Shown piece by piece: positions 17,055 to 28,730 of a stretch of DNA of 39,722 bases. This DNA comes from UBA4615 sp046046245 (lineage in GTDB: Bacteria > Pseudomonadota > Gammaproteobacteria > Burkholderiales > Burkholderiaceae_E). The notes below the pieces were generated by a model. That model was not told the origin of the DNA, made no database searches, and saw nothing but the letters and a program-made list of their open reading frames with translations. Numbering within the stretch: the stretch's first letter is position 1; every line of letters starts with the position of its first letter. The position numbers and the translations under genes are program-made. The stretch is from positions 1-39,722 of the forward strand of contig JBJOKE010000070.1 of NCBI GenBank assembly GCA_046046245.1, read 5' to 3'.

Positions 17055-18166
17055 TCAGCCCCGGCGCCGTTCGAAATCCTGCATGTAGGCGACCAGCGCG
17101 CGCACGCCCTCGACGGGCATCGCGTTGTAGATCGACGCGCGCATGCCGCCCACGACACGGTGGCCCTTCAGCTGCACGAGGCCGGCCTCCTTCGCACCCG
17201 CGAGGAAGTCCTCGTTCAGGCGCTCGTCCTTCAGGAAGAACGGCACGTTCATCCGCGAGCGCCAGCGCGTCTCGACGCGGTTCTCGTAGAGTCCGCTCGC
17301 GTCGATCGCCTCGTACAGCAGCCGCGCCTTCTCGATGTTGCGCGCCTCGATGCCGGCCACCCCGCCCTGCGCCTTCAGCCACCGGAACACCAGCCCCGCG
17401 AGGTAGATCGCGTAGGTGGGCGGCGTGTTGAACATCGAGTCGTTCTCGGCCACCACCGCGTAGTCGAAGACGCTCGGCGTCATCGGGTGCGCGCGACCGA
17501 GCAGGTCCTCGCGGACGATCACCAGCGTCAGGCCCGCCGGGCCGATGTTCTTCTGCGCGCCGCCGAACAGGCAGCCGTAGCGCCGCACGTCGATCGCACG
17601 CGACAGGATGTGCGACGAGACGTCGGCCACGATCGGCACGTCCACCGGCACCTCGCCGGGGCCGTCGCCCTGCGCGGGCGCGCCGTCGTACTCCACGCCG
17701 TCGATGGTCTCGTTGGTGCAGACGTGCAGATAGGACGCGCCCTTCGAAAGGCGCCACGCCGACTGCGGCGGCACGAAGGTGTAGCCGCGCCCGGCGGCCG
17801 CGGCATCGGCGGCGACGTTCACGCGCCCGTAGCGCGCCGCCTCCTTCGCCGACTTCTTCGACCACTGCCCGGTGACGACGAAGTCCGCGAGGCCGTCGGG
17901 CCCCATCAGGTTCATCGGCACGATCGCGTTCTCGCCGAGCCCGCCGCCCTGCAGGAACAGCACCTTGTACTCGGGCGGGATCGCCATCAGCTCGCGCAGG
18001 TCGGCGAGCGCCTGCGCATGGATCGACATGAACTCGCGGCCGCGATGGCTCATCTCCATCACCGACATGCCCGAGCCCTGCCAGTCGAGCATCTCGTCGG
18101 CGGCCTGCCGGAGCACCGGCTCCGGCAGCACCGCCGGGCCGGCCGAGAAGTTGAAGACGCGCCGCG

Positions 18167-18170
<4 letters not shown>
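17055..18170 (-). CDS. serC: Phosphoserine aminotransferase
   Basis: PLP enzyme (371 residues) making phosphoserine from phosphohydroxypyruvate and acting in pyridoxal phosphate synthesis. The start RVFNFSAGPAVLPEPVL, then MSVMEMSHRG, LFLQGGGLGEN and GAQKNIGPAGLTLVIVRED with PLP-lysine Lys-207 are diagnostic. It starts at GTG 18170, overlapping the gyrA stop as GTGA, so it is probably translationally coupled to gyrA. Gene order is as expected for the group. Confidence 0.96.
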
Positions 18171-20791
<2,621 letters not shown>

Positions 20792-20828
20792 GGGGGTCGC
20801 GCGGCGGCGAAATCGGATAAACCTTTGA

Positions 20829-20856
20829 ATTTTAAACCATTTGGAATGTGCTCTAA
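20829..20856 (-). promoter_or_regulatory. Putative gyrA promoter
   Basis: On the minus strand TTAGAG (20856-20851), a 16-base spacer and TAAAAT (20834-20829) sit about 40 bases before the gyrA ATG, inside a conspicuously A/T-rich patch (about 20810-20858) of an otherwise very GC-rich window. The same patch may also serve mtaD on the other strand. Confidence 0.5.
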
Positions 20857-21000
20857 TCCGGCGGCTCGCGACGGCCCCGCCGGTGCCCGGCGAGGCGCGC
20901 CACGCCTCGTTCCGCGGGCACGGCAGGTACCCGAGCGCAGCGCGCAGGCGCAGGTCCGGGCGCCTGCCCCGCCGCCCACTGCCGACCGAGCCGCCCCGCC

Positions 21001-22353
21001 ATGCCCGACGCCCCCGCCCCGACGCAGCTGATCGTCCCGCGCTGGATCGCGCCGGTCGAGCCCGAGACCGTCGTGCTCGCCGACCACGCGGTCGTGGTCC
21101 GGGAAGGCCGGATCGAAGCGGTGATGCCGGCCGCCGAGGCCGCGCGGCGCCACCCCGACGCGGCGGCGACGCACCTGCCCGGCCACCTGCTGGTCCCGGG
21201 CCTGGTGAACCTGCACACCCACGCCGCGATGAGCCTGCTGCGCGGCGCGGCCGACGACCTGCCGCTCGAGCGCTGGCTGCGCGAGCGGATCTGGCCGCTC
21301 GAGGCGGCGCTGGTGTCGGACGACTTCGTCCACGACGGCACGGTGCTCGCGTGCCGCGAGATGCTGCGCGGCGGCATCACCACGTTCAGCGACATGTACT
21401 TCTTCCCCGAGGCGACCGCCCGCGCGGCGCTGTCGATGGGGATGCGCGTGCGCGTGGGGATCATCGTGATCGACTTCCCCAGCGCCTATGGCAGCGGACC
21501 GGCCGACTACCTCGCCAAGGGCCTGCGGCTGCGCGACGCGCTGCGCCACGAGCCGAGGGTGGGCTTCACGCTCGCGCCGCACGCGCCGTACACCGTGTCC
21601 GACGACGCTTTCGCCGAGGTGGCGAAGCTGTCGGCCGAACTGCAGCTGCCGGTTCACGTGCACCTGCACGAGACCGCGCAGGAGGTCGCCGAGCACGTCG
21701 CGCGCCACGGCGTCCGGCCGATCGACCGCCTCGCGCGCCTCGGCCTGCTCGGCCCCGAGCTGATCGCCGTGCACGCGGTGCATCTCACCGAGTCCGAGAT
21801 CGCGCGGCTGGCCGCTCACGGCGCCTCGGTCGCCCACTGCCCGCACTCGAACCTGAAGCTCGGCAGCGGCATCGCGCCGGTGCCCCGGATGCTCGAGGCC
21901 GGCATCAACGTCGGCATCGGCACCGACGGGTCGGCCAGCAACAACCGGCTGGACCTGCTCCTCGAGACCCGGACCGCCTCGCTGCTGGCCAAGGGCACGA
22001 GCGGCGACGCGGCGGTCTTCGGCGCGCACCGCGCCCTGCGTGCCGCGACCCTCGGCGGTGCACACGCCCTCGGGCTGGGCGATGCCATCGGCAGCATCGT
22101 GCCGGGCAAGTGGGCGGACCTGGTCGCGGTCGACCTGTCCGACCCGGATCTGCAACCGGTCCACGACCCCGTTTCACAATTGGTCTTCGCAGGCGGTCGC
22201 GAGCGGGTGACGGACGTCTGGATCGGCGGCGAGCCTGTTGTCGTGAAGCGACAAATGGTCGGCACACGGGCTTTGGACACGGTCTCGGAGGTTCTAGGCC
22301 GGTATGCCGTGTGGCACAATCGCTTGGGCAAAATCGTGCCGGAAGCCGCTTGA
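21001..22353 (+). CDS. mtaD: TRZ/ATZ family amidohydrolase, probable 5-methylthioadenosine/S-adenosylhomocysteine deaminase
   Basis: Metal-dependent deaminase of 450 residues. The amidohydrolase metal ligands are in order: LVPGLVNLHTHAAMSL (HxH), APHAPYTV, HVHLHETAQE, IAVHAVHL and GTDGSASNN. This pattern and length match MtaD, which deaminates S-adenosylhomocysteine or methylthioadenosine in methyl-cycle salvage; other TRZ/ATZ deaminases are possible. There is a 209-base gap to the divergent gyrA. The last codons lie 175 bases before the OmpA-like gene. Confidence 0.88.
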   Translation: MPDAPAPTQLIVPRWIAPVEPETVVLADHAVVVREGRIEAVMPAAEAARRHPDAAATHLPGHLLVPGLVNLHTHAAMSLLRGAADDLPLERWLRERIWPLEAALVSDDFVHDGTVLACREMLRGGITTFSDMYFFPEATARAALSMGMRVRVGIIVIDFPSAYGSGPADYLAKGLRLRDALRHEPRVGFTLAPHAPYTVSDDAFAEVAKLSAELQLPVHVHLHETAQEVAEHVARHGVRPIDRLARLGLLGPELIAVHAVHLTESEIARLAAHGASVAHCPHSNLKLGSGIAPVPRMLEAGINVGIGTDGSASNNRLDLLLETRTASLLAKGTSGDAAVFGAHRALRAATLGGAHALGLGDAIGSIVPGKWADLVAVDLSDPDLQPVHDPVSQLVFAGGRERVTDVWIGGEPVVVKRQMVGTRALDTVSEVLGRYAVWHNRLGKIVPEAA

Positions 22354-22437
22354 TGCGTGCATCTTCGCGGGCCTCGGGTTGCTACGTTTGCCCTGGAACC
22401 GCGGTTGGTGTCGTCGTCAGGCGGGGTCAGGGACGCT

Positions 22438-22465
22438 TTGCCGTGGGGGGTGGCTCCGATACACT
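22438..22465 (+). promoter_or_regulatory. Putative promoter of the OmpA-like lipoprotein gene
   Basis: TTGCCG (22438-22443), a 16-base spacer and TACACT (22460-22465) lie 63 bases before the ATG. It is one of the better promoter matches in the window, fitting an abundant envelope protein. Confidence 0.55.
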
Positions 22466-22528
22466 GCTCCGCAGGCGTCGCAAGGCGTTGATTTTTCTGA
22501 TGTGAGTCATCTCACCGAGAGGAGAAAC

Positions 22529-23254
22529 ATGAAGAAATCGGTCAAGTTGGGGGCCCTTGCAGCGACCGCGCTGCTGGCCGCCTGCGCGACGGGCGGGACG
22601 AGTGCTCCCCGCCAGGTCGTCGCCAAGGCGAACCAGTACGGGTACGTGCAGAGCCCGGACGGCGGTGTCGTGACCACGCCGTTCTCGGACCCGAACAGCC
22701 CCTTCGGCCTGTGCCTGCGCACGCCGTTCTGGGATCCGTCCAACGCACAGACGGGCTGCAACCAGGACCTGATTCCGAAGCCGCCGCCCCCGCCCGCGCC
22801 GGCCGCGCCGCCGCCGCCCCCGCCGCCGCCCGCCGTCGTCCCGGCGGTCAAGCCCCCGCCGCCCCCGCCGCCGGCTCCGCCGAAGCCGACCAGCGAGAAG
22901 GTGACGTTCGCGGCCGACACGTTCTTCGACTTCGACAAGGCCGTGCTGAAGCCGGAAGGCAAGGCGAAGCTGGATGACCTGACCTCGAAGATCAAGGGCA
23001 TCACGCTGGAAGTGATCATCGCCGTGGGTCATACCGACGCCGTGGGCTCCGATGCGTACAACCAGAAGCTGTCGCTGCGCCGCGCGGAGGCCGTCAAGGC
23101 CTACATGGTGAGCAAGGGCATCGAAGCCAACCGGGTCTACACCGAAGGCAAGGGCGAGAAGCAGCCCGTCGCCGACAACAAGACCGCGGAAGGCCGTGCC
23201 AAGAACCGCCGCGTGGAGATCGAGGTCGTCGGTACCCGTCCGATCAAGCGCTGA
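22529..23254 (+). CDS. OmpA-family lipoprotein with proline-rich linker
   Basis: Envelope protein of 241 residues. It has a lipoprotein signal KLGALAATALLAAC (lipobox LAAC), a short N-terminal region of about 70 residues, then a proline-rich linker (about residues 86-127) and a C-terminal OmpA domain. That domain carries TFFDFDKAVLKPEGKAKLDDL, GHTDAVGSDAYNQKLSLRRA and EGKGEKQPVADNKTAEGRAKNRRVEI, the peptidoglycan-binding signature with the conserved Asp and Arg. No eight-strand barrel is present, so it should tether the outer membrane to the wall through its lipid. Strong ribosome binding site (GAGAGGAG). Followed by a terminator and ubiG; ompA next to ubiG near gyrA is usual in Burkholderiales. 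Confidence 0.93.
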   Translation: MKKSVKLGALAATALLAACATGGTSAPRQVVAKANQYGYVQSPDGGVVTTPFSDPNSPFGLCLRTPFWDPSNAQTGCNQDLIPKPPPPPAPAAPPPPPPPPAVVPAVKPPPPPPPAPPKPTSEKVTFAADTFFDFDKAVLKPEGKAKLDDLTSKIKGITLEVIIAVGHTDAVGSDAYNQKLSLRRAEAVKAYMVSKGIEANRVYTEGKGEKQPVADNKTAEGRAKNRRVEIEVVGTRPIKR

Positions 23255-23300
23255 TCGGTCACCGAGACCCGCGGAGCCCCTCGGGGTTCCGCGCTCCGGA

Positions 23301-23330
23301 CGCCCCGCCTCGTGCGGGGCGTTTTCTTTT
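23301..23330 (+). terminator. Intrinsic terminator after the OmpA-like gene
   Basis: Perfect eight-base stem CGCCCCGC / GCGGGGCG with loop CTCGT, followed by a T-rich tract (23322-23330) interrupted by one C. Confidence 0.88.
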
Positions 23331-23393
23331 CGGGCGCCGCACTGCTCCCGCCTGTCCGACCCGGGGCATCCGGAGCACGCGGCCGGCGGTCCG

Positions 23394-23399
23394 TAGAAT
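23394..23399 (+). promoter_or_regulatory. -10 box TAGAAT before ubiG
   Basis: TAGAAT overlaps an upstream in-frame ATG (23398), which argues that ATG 23425 is the true ubiG start. No clear -35 box. Confidence 0.45.
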
Positions 23400-23424
23400 G
23401 GCGATCCGACCAGGACGTTTCACG

Positions 23425-24159
23425 ATGAGCGCATCTCCCGCCGACACCGCCCCGCCGATCAACGCCGATGACGCGGAGATCGCCAAGTTCCAGGCCCTCG
23501 CCGCCCGCTGGTGGGACCCGAGCTCCGAGTTCAGGCCGCTGCACCAGATCAACCCGCTGCGGCTCGGCTGGATCGAGCGTCTCACCGGCGGCCTCGCCGG
23601 CCGGCGCGCGATCGACGTCGGCTGCGGCGGCGGCATCCTCGCCGAGGCGATGGCGCGACAGGGCGCGACGGTCACCGGCATCGATCTCGCCGACAAGCCG
23701 CTGAAGGTCGCCGAGCTGCACGGCCTGGAGTCCGGCGTCGCGGTCACCTACCGGAAGATCGACGCCGAGGCGATGGCGGCCGAGGCGCCGGGCACGTTCG
23801 ATGTCGTCACCTGCATGGAGATGCTCGAGCACGTGCCCGACCCCGCGTCGACGGTCGCCGCCTGCGCACGGCTCGCGAAGCCGGGCGGCTGGGTGTTCGC
23901 CTCCACGCTGAACCGCAATCCCAAGTCGTTCCTCTTCGCGATCGTCGGCGCCGAATACGTGCTGAACCTGCTGCCGCGCGGCACCCACGAGTACGCGAAG
24001 TTCATCCGGCCCTCGGAGCTCGCCACCGCGGCGCGACGCGCCGGACTGGAGCAGCAGGCGATGATCGGTCTCACCTACAACCCGATCACCCGCGCGTATC
24101 GGCTGGCGGACGGCGACGTCAGCGTCAACTACATGGTCGCCTTCAGGCGGCCCGAATGA
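23425..24159 (+). CDS. ubiG: Ubiquinone biosynthesis O-methyltransferase UbiG
   Basis: SAM-dependent methyltransferase (244 residues) for both O-methylation steps of ubiquinone synthesis. N-terminal EIAKFQALAARWWDPSSEF and PLHQINPLRLGWIE are typical of UbiG. The SAM site is AIDVGCGGGILAEAMA, and VTCMEMLEHVPDP, ASTLNRNPKSFLFAI and YNPITRAYRL follow. Start chosen at ATG 23425, with an AGGA site upstream, because the earlier ATG (23398) lies inside a probable -10 box. Its stop overlaps gph as ATGA. Confidence 0.95.
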   Translation: MSASPADTAPPINADDAEIAKFQALAARWWDPSSEFRPLHQINPLRLGWIERLTGGLAGRRAIDVGCGGGILAEAMARQGATVTGIDLADKPLKVAELHGLESGVAVTYRKIDAEAMAAEAPGTFDVVTCMEMLEHVPDPASTVAACARLAKPGGWVFASTLNRNPKSFLFAIVGAEYVLNLLPRGTHEYAKFIRPSELATAARRAGLEQQAMIGLTYNPITRAYRLADGDVSVNYMVAFRRPE

Positions 24160-24851
24160 GCGCGCCCGCAGCGGCCGCCGCCCTGCTCCGTCGATCGGGC
24201 GCGGTCTTCTTCGACCTCGACGGCACGCTCGCCGACACCGCGGCCGACCTCGCCGCGCCGGTCAACGCGATGCGCATCGAGCGCGGCCTCGAACCGATGC
24301 CGCTCGACGCGCTGCGCCCGTTCGCGTCGATGGGCGCGCGCGGGCTGATCGGCGCGGGGCTCGGCGTGCGCAAGGAGGATCCGGCCTTCGAGCCCCTGCG
24401 CGTCGAGTTCCTTGCGCGCTACGAGGCCGCGATGGTGGTCCACACGCGACTGTTCGACGGTGTGCCCGAGCTGCTCGACACGCTCGACGGCGCGGGCGTG
24501 CGCTGGGGCGTCGTCAGCAACAAGGTCGAGCGCTACGTGCGGCCGATCCTGTCCGCGCTCGGGGTGCTCGAGCGCTCGGCGACCGCGATCGGCGGCGACA
24601 CGACGCCGTTCGCGAAGCCGCACCCCGAGCCGCTGCTGCACGCGGCACGGCTCGCAGGCGTCGACGCCGCCCGGTGCGTCTACGTCGGCGACGACCTGCG
24701 CGACATCCAGGCCGGACGCGCGGCCGGCATGCGGACCGTGGCAGCCGCCTACGGCTACTGTGGCGCCGACGACCCGCCCCACCGCTGGGGTGCCGATGCG
24801 CTGGTCGCACACCCGGGCGAGCTGCTCGCCCTGCTGCGGGCGGCGGACTGA
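24156..24851 (+). CDS. gph: HAD-family phosphatase, phosphoglycolate phosphatase-like
   Basis: HAD phosphatase of subfamily IA, 231 residues. Motif I FFDLDGTLADT, motif II VVSNK, the motif III Lys in FAKPHPEPL and motif IV VGDDLRDIQAGRAAGM are all intact. Gph clears 2-phosphoglycolate. In Pseudomonas the homologous gene beside ubiG is mupP, an N-acetylmuramate 6-phosphate phosphatase of peptidoglycan recycling, so MupP is a real alternative. Translationally coupled to ubiG through the ATGA overlap. Confidence 0.88.
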   Translation: MSAPAAAAALLRRSGAVFFDLDGTLADTAADLAAPVNAMRIERGLEPMPLDALRPFASMGARGLIGAGLGVRKEDPAFEPLRVEFLARYEAAMVVHTRLFDGVPELLDTLDGAGVRWGVVSNKVERYVRPILSALGVLERSATAIGGDTTPFAKPHPEPLLHAARLAGVDAARCVYVGDDLRDIQAGRAAGMRTVAAAYGYCGADDPPHRWGADALVAHPGELLALLRAAD

Positions 24852-24872
24852 CGGGGTGGGCGCGCGGTCGAC

Positions 24873-24878
24873 TAGAAT
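24873..24878 (+). promoter_or_regulatory. -10 box TAGAAT before the DUF748 gene
   Basis: TAGAAT lies 28 bases before the proposed TTG start at 24907. It supports a start downstream of this point and not the earlier in-frame GTG at 24856. Confidence 0.42.
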
Positions 24879-24906
24879 CGTCCGACCCCCCGAGCCGCCG
24901 CCGCCC

Positions 24907-27900
24907 TTGACCCGCCCGCCCCCTCCGTCCGGCTTCGCCCCGTCCCGCCGACGCGGCGACGCGCGCACGCAGGGCGGGCGTGCCGCGCGTGCCCTGCTGT
25001 GGGCGCTCGCGGCGCTCGTGCTGATCGCCGGCGCGGTGCTCGCAGCGCTCACCTGGGGCCCCAACCTCGCACGCGATCGGATCGCGGCCTACTTCTCGGG
25101 CGTGCTCGGCCGCGAACTGGCGATCGGCCACATCGACGTCTCGCCGTTCGCCGGCATCATCGTGCTCGACGAGGTCTCGCTCGCGTCTGCCGAGCCCGGT
25201 CGGCCCACCGCGCGCCTGAAGCGGTTCACCGTCGGCATCGACCCGTGGTCGCCGCTGACGGGCGTGATCGTGATCCGCGAGGTGAAGCTCGACGCGCCCG
25301 CGCTGCGGCTGGTCCGCACCGCGCCCGATCGGCTCGACGTGATGGAGATCGCCGAGCGTTTCGCGAACCGCCCCGCGTCGACCCGCAAGACCGACTGGCG
25401 GGTCGACCGCATCACGATCGCCGACGGACGGGTGGACCTCGAGGACCGCGTGGTCGGCAAGGCGACCGCGCTGACGGGGCTCGCGCTGCAGGCCGAGGGC
25501 CTGACGAACCAGGACGCACACGTCGAGCGACCGGCCACCCTGGCGGCGACGCTCGCGGTGGACGGCCGTCCGGCGACGCTGGAGGCACGCGCGACGCCGT
25601 TCGCGCCACGACCGGTCTACGGCGGCGCGCTGACCCTCGATGCGCTGCCCGTCGACGCACTGCGGCCCTACCTCGTCCTGCCGCCGGACATCGGCGCCAT
25701 CGCAGGGTCGGTCTCGTTCGACCTGGGTGCGACGTGGCGTGCGGGCCTGAAGCCCGCCGAGGCGCTCGACATCGAGGGGCGCGTCTCGCTCGACGGCCTG
25801 ACCGTGCACGACGCGGCCGGCGCCGAGCGCCTGGCCGCGTCCTCGCTGGCCGTGGCGCTCGCCGCCTCGCAGCCGCTCGGCGGCGCCGTGCACGTGACCG
25901 AGCTGCGGCTGCGTGCGCCGAAGGCGACGCTGGGCCGTGCGGCGGACGGGCGGCTCGACTGGCCGCGGGCGGAGACAGCCGGCTCGGCGGCCGCCGCGGC
26001 GGCTCCCGCAGCCACCGCCCCGCCCCCGAAGACCGGCCCGCGCTCGCTTCGCATCGACCGCATCCGGATCGACGACGGCACCATCGCCTGGTCCGACGCC
26101 GCGCTCGCCGCACCGCTCGCGCTCCGCGTCGCGCCGCTGACCGTGGCGTTCGACGGCATCGAGGTGCCCGACCTCGCGATGCCCGCGACGCTCCGGGGCA
26201 CGGGCACGGTCGCCGCGACGGTCGACGGCGACGCGACGCTGACCGCCGCGCTCGAACTCGCCGGCGCCGCGGGCCGCGCACGCGCCGAGCTCGCGCGCAT
26301 CGACGTGTCCCGCTTCGCGCCGCTCGCCGGCCCCGCGCTGCGCGTCGCGGTCGAGCAGGGACGCCTGGCGGCCCGGGCGACGGTCGACTGGCAGACCGGC
26401 GAGGCACCGTCCTGGTCGGTCTCCGACGCAGCCGCGGAACTGACCGGCGTGGCGGTCACCCGCGACGGGCGGCGCCCCGCCGCCTTCGACGCGCTGACGG
26501 TGTCCGGCGTCGCCGTCGATCCCGCGACGCGTCGCGTCGACATCGCGGCCGCGAAGCTGAGCGGCGCGACGCTGCAGGCCCGCCGCGGCCCGGACGGCCG
26601 GATCGATCTGCTCGACTGGTGGCAGCCGGTGGCGGTCCCGGCCGACGCGGCACCCGACGCGGTCCCGGTCGCGAAGGCGTCCTCGCCGCAGGGCGGCGCG
26701 CCGTCGGCGCCCCCCCCCGGCACCCGCTGGTCGCTCGCGCTCGCCCGCGCCGAGATCGCCGCCTTCGAGCTCGACTACGACGACAGGCTGATCGCGAAGA
26801 CCCGCAAGCTGCCGCGCGCCCGGATCGACGCGATCGTCACGAACGTGACCACCGATCCGTCGGCTCGACTGCCCTTCGAGGCGAGCGTCGCGCTCGCCGA
26901 CGGTTCGCGCCTCGCCGCCCGCGGCGCGCTGCGTCCCGTGCCGCTGGATCTCGACGCGCAGCTGCGGCTGCAGCGCTTCTCGGTCACCCACGTCGAGCCC
27001 TACCTCGCGCCCTACGTGAACGTCGCGCTCGCGAGCGGCCAGCTCTGGAGCAGCGGTCGCCTGCGGCTCACCGGCGCCCCGGGCGGCGGCATCGCGCGGA
27101 TCGGCTGGGACGGCGAGTTCTCCGCCAACGAGTTCCGCGCGATCGATGCGGCGAGCGGCGACGACTTCCTGCGCTGGTCCGCGCTCGCGCTGCCGTCGGT
27201 CAAGGTCGACTGGAAGCCCGACCGGGTCGCCGACAGCCTGATCGAGATCGGCCAGGTCGCGTTCGTCGACTTCTATGCGCGGATCATCCTCGGCCCGGAC
27301 GGCCGGCTGAACCTGTCGCGGGTCCTCGTCGATCCGGACGATCCGGACCGCGCGCGCTCGCTGACCGCGGCGCCCGCATCGGGGAGCCCGGCTGCGGCGG
27401 CGCGCGCGCGCCCGTCCGGCGAGGGCCCCACCACCGCCGACCGCGAGCGCGAGGTCACCACCGGCGCCGCGCCCGACCTGCGTCGCGACGACGGGGCCCG
27501 CAGCGCGACGATCGCCGGCGCGGGCGGTCCGCGTCCGACGGTCCGGGTCGGCACGGTACGCATCGCGAGCGGCAACGTCGCCTTCACCGACCTGTTCATC
27601 CGGCCGAACTACAGCGCCAACCTCACGCAACTGGTCGGCTCGATCGGCGCGATCGCGAGCGACCAGACCGCCCCTTCCGACGTGCTGATCACCGGTCGCG
27701 TCGACGACGACACGCCCCTGGAGATCACCGGCCTGGTGAACCCGCTGTCGCCGCGCAGCTTCATCGAGCTGCGCGCGGTCGCACGAGGCTTCGACCTGCC
27801 CAAGCTCAGCCCGTACTCCGGTCGCTGGGCCGGCTACGCGATCGAGAAGGGCAAGCTCACCGCCGACGTGCGCTACCGGATCGACGGCACGCAGCTGTCG

Positions 27901-28722
27901 GCCGAGAACCGGCTGACCATCAACCAGCTGACCTTCGGCGACAAGGTCGAGAGCCCCGACGCCACCAGCCTGCCGGTGCGGTTCGCCGTCTCGCTGCTGA
28001 AGGACCGCAACGGCAACATCGACCTCGACCTGCCGATCTCCGGCACCGTGACCGACCCGCAGTTCTCGGTCGGCGGACTGCTGTGGAAGGCGATCGGCAA
28101 TCTCGTCGTCAAGGTCGTCACCTCGCCGTTCACCTTCCTCGCCTCGCTCGCCGGCGGCGACGCCGCGGCCGAGCTGAGCCACGTCGAGTTCCCGCCCGGC
28201 GGCGCCACGCTCGACGACGAGGACCGCAAGCGTCTCGACGCGCTCGCCCAGGCCCTCGAGCAGCGCCCCGGGCTGTCGGTCGAGATCGCCGGTTTCGGCG
28301 ACCCGCGCAGCGACCGCGACGCGATGCAGCGCGAGCGTCTCGAACGCACGCTGAAATCGGCCAAGCTCGCCGCGATGCGGCGCGCGAACCCGGGCGCCGA
28401 GCTGCCGTCGCTCGCCGAGCTCGCGCTCGAGGAGGCCGAGCGTCCGGCGCTGCTCGTGCAGGCCTGGGTCGACGCGAAGCTCGACGCCGGCACCGCGGGC
28501 AAGGCCCCGGCGCCCGAGGAGATCGAGCGCCTGCTGCTCGAGCGCGCCGCCGTCGCGACCGAGGAGGTGAGGCAGGTCGCACAGCAGCGTGCACAGGTGG
28601 CCCGCGACTACCTGCGCGACCGGCGCGGCATCACCAACGACCGGCTCTACCTGCTCGCGCCCCGCGTGGCCGAGCCCGGCGACCCGCTGCCGCCGCGCCG
28701 GGCCGACTTCGCCGTCAAGTGA
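24907..28722 (+). CDS. Giant DUF748 (AsmA-like) envelope protein with OmpA-like C-terminus
   Basis: About 1271 residues. An Arg-rich cytoplasmic tail and one helix near residues 30-55 (LLWALAALVLIAGAVLAAL) are followed by a very long periplasmic part. Its opening (RELAIGHIDVSPFAGIIVLDEVSL), repeated beta-rich blocks and later NPLSPRSFIELRAVARGFDLPKLSPYSGRWAGYAI and SLPVRFAVSLLKDRNGNIDLDLPISG fit DUF748 of the AsmA-like superfamily, which is linked to phospholipid movement between membranes. The end (SHVEFPPGGATLDDEDRKRL, ending VARDYLRDRRGITNDRLYLL) resembles an OmpA domain with a long insertion. Start uncertain: TTG 24907 follows a TAGAAT box; GTG 24856 is possible. The TM2 gene follows after eight bases. 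Confidence 0.85.
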   Translation: MTRPPPPSGFAPSRRRGDARTQGGRAARALLWALAALVLIAGAVLAALTWGPNLARDRIAAYFSGVLGRELAIGHIDVSPFAGIIVLDEVSLASAEPGRPTARLKRFTVGIDPWSPLTGVIVIREVKLDAPALRLVRTAPDRLDVMEIAERFANRPASTRKTDWRVDRITIADGRVDLEDRVVGKATALTGLALQAEGLTNQDAHVERPATLAATLAVDGRPATLEARATPFAPRPVYGGALTLDALPVDALRPYLVLPPDIGAIAGSVSFDLGATWRAGLKPAEALDIEGRVSLDGLTVHDAAGAERLAASSLAVALAASQPLGGAVHVTELRLRAPKATLGRAADGRLDWPRAETAGSAAAAAAPAATAPPPKTGPRSLRIDRIRIDDGTIAWSDAALAAPLALRVAPLTVAFDGIEVPDLAMPATLRGTGTVAATVDGDATLTAALELAGAAGRARAELARIDVSRFAPLAGPALRVAVEQGRLAARATVDWQTGEAPSWSVSDAAAELTGVAVTRDGRRPAAFDALTVSGVAVDPATRRVDIAAAKLSGATLQARRGPDGRIDLLDWWQPVAVPADAAPDAVPVAKASSPQGGAPSAPPPGTRWSLALARAEIAAFELDYDDRLIAKTRKLPRARIDAIVTNVTTDPSARLPFEASVALADGSRLAARGALRPVPLDLDAQLRLQRFSVTHVEPYLAPYVNVALASGQLWSSGRLRLTGAPGGGIARIGWDGEFSANEFRAIDAASGDDFLRWSALALPSVKVDWKPDRVADSLIEIGQVAFVDFYARIILGPDGRLNLSRVLVDPDDPDRARSLTAAPASGSPAAAARARPSGEGPTTADREREVTTGAAPDLRRDDGARSATIAGAGGPRPTVRVGTVRIASGNVAFTDLFIRPNYSANLTQLVGSIGAIASDQTAPSDVLITGRVDDDTPLEITGLVNPLSPRSFIELRAVARGFDLPKLSPYSGRWAGYAIEKGKLTADVRYRIDGTQLSAENRLTINQLTFGDKVESPDATSLPVRFAVSLLKDRNGNIDLDLPISGTVTDPQFSVGGLLWKAIGNLVVKVVTSPFTFLASLAGGDAAAELSHVEFPPGGATLDDEDRKRLDALAQALEQRPGLSVEIAGFGDPRSDRDAMQRERLERTLKSAKLAAMRRANPGAELPSLAELALEEAERPALLVQAWVDAKLDAGTAGKAPAPEEIERLLLERAAVATEEVRQVAQQRAQVARDYLRDRRGITNDRLYLLAPRVAEPGDPLPPRRADFAVK

Positions 28723-28730
28723 GGACCCCC

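Noticed and set aside
22780..22880. Repeat array in CCG/CCC-rich DNA
   Set aside because: It is explained by the proline-rich linker of the OmpA-like lipoprotein; no spacer-repeat pattern like CRISPR exists here or elsewhere in the window.
22427..23032. Glycine-rich antisense open frame opposite the OmpA-like gene
   Set aside because: It is the mirror of the proline codon run in the linker, not a glycine-rich protein gene.
23398..23424. Longer N-terminus for UbiG from ATG 23398
   Set aside because: The ATG lies inside a TAGAAT -10 box and the extra residues are not typical of UbiG.
24514..28182. A 1222-residue open frame antisense to the DUF748 gene
   Set aside because: It is rich in Arg, Ala and Gly and has no recognisable motif; it is the expected mirror of G/C-ending codons on the real gene.
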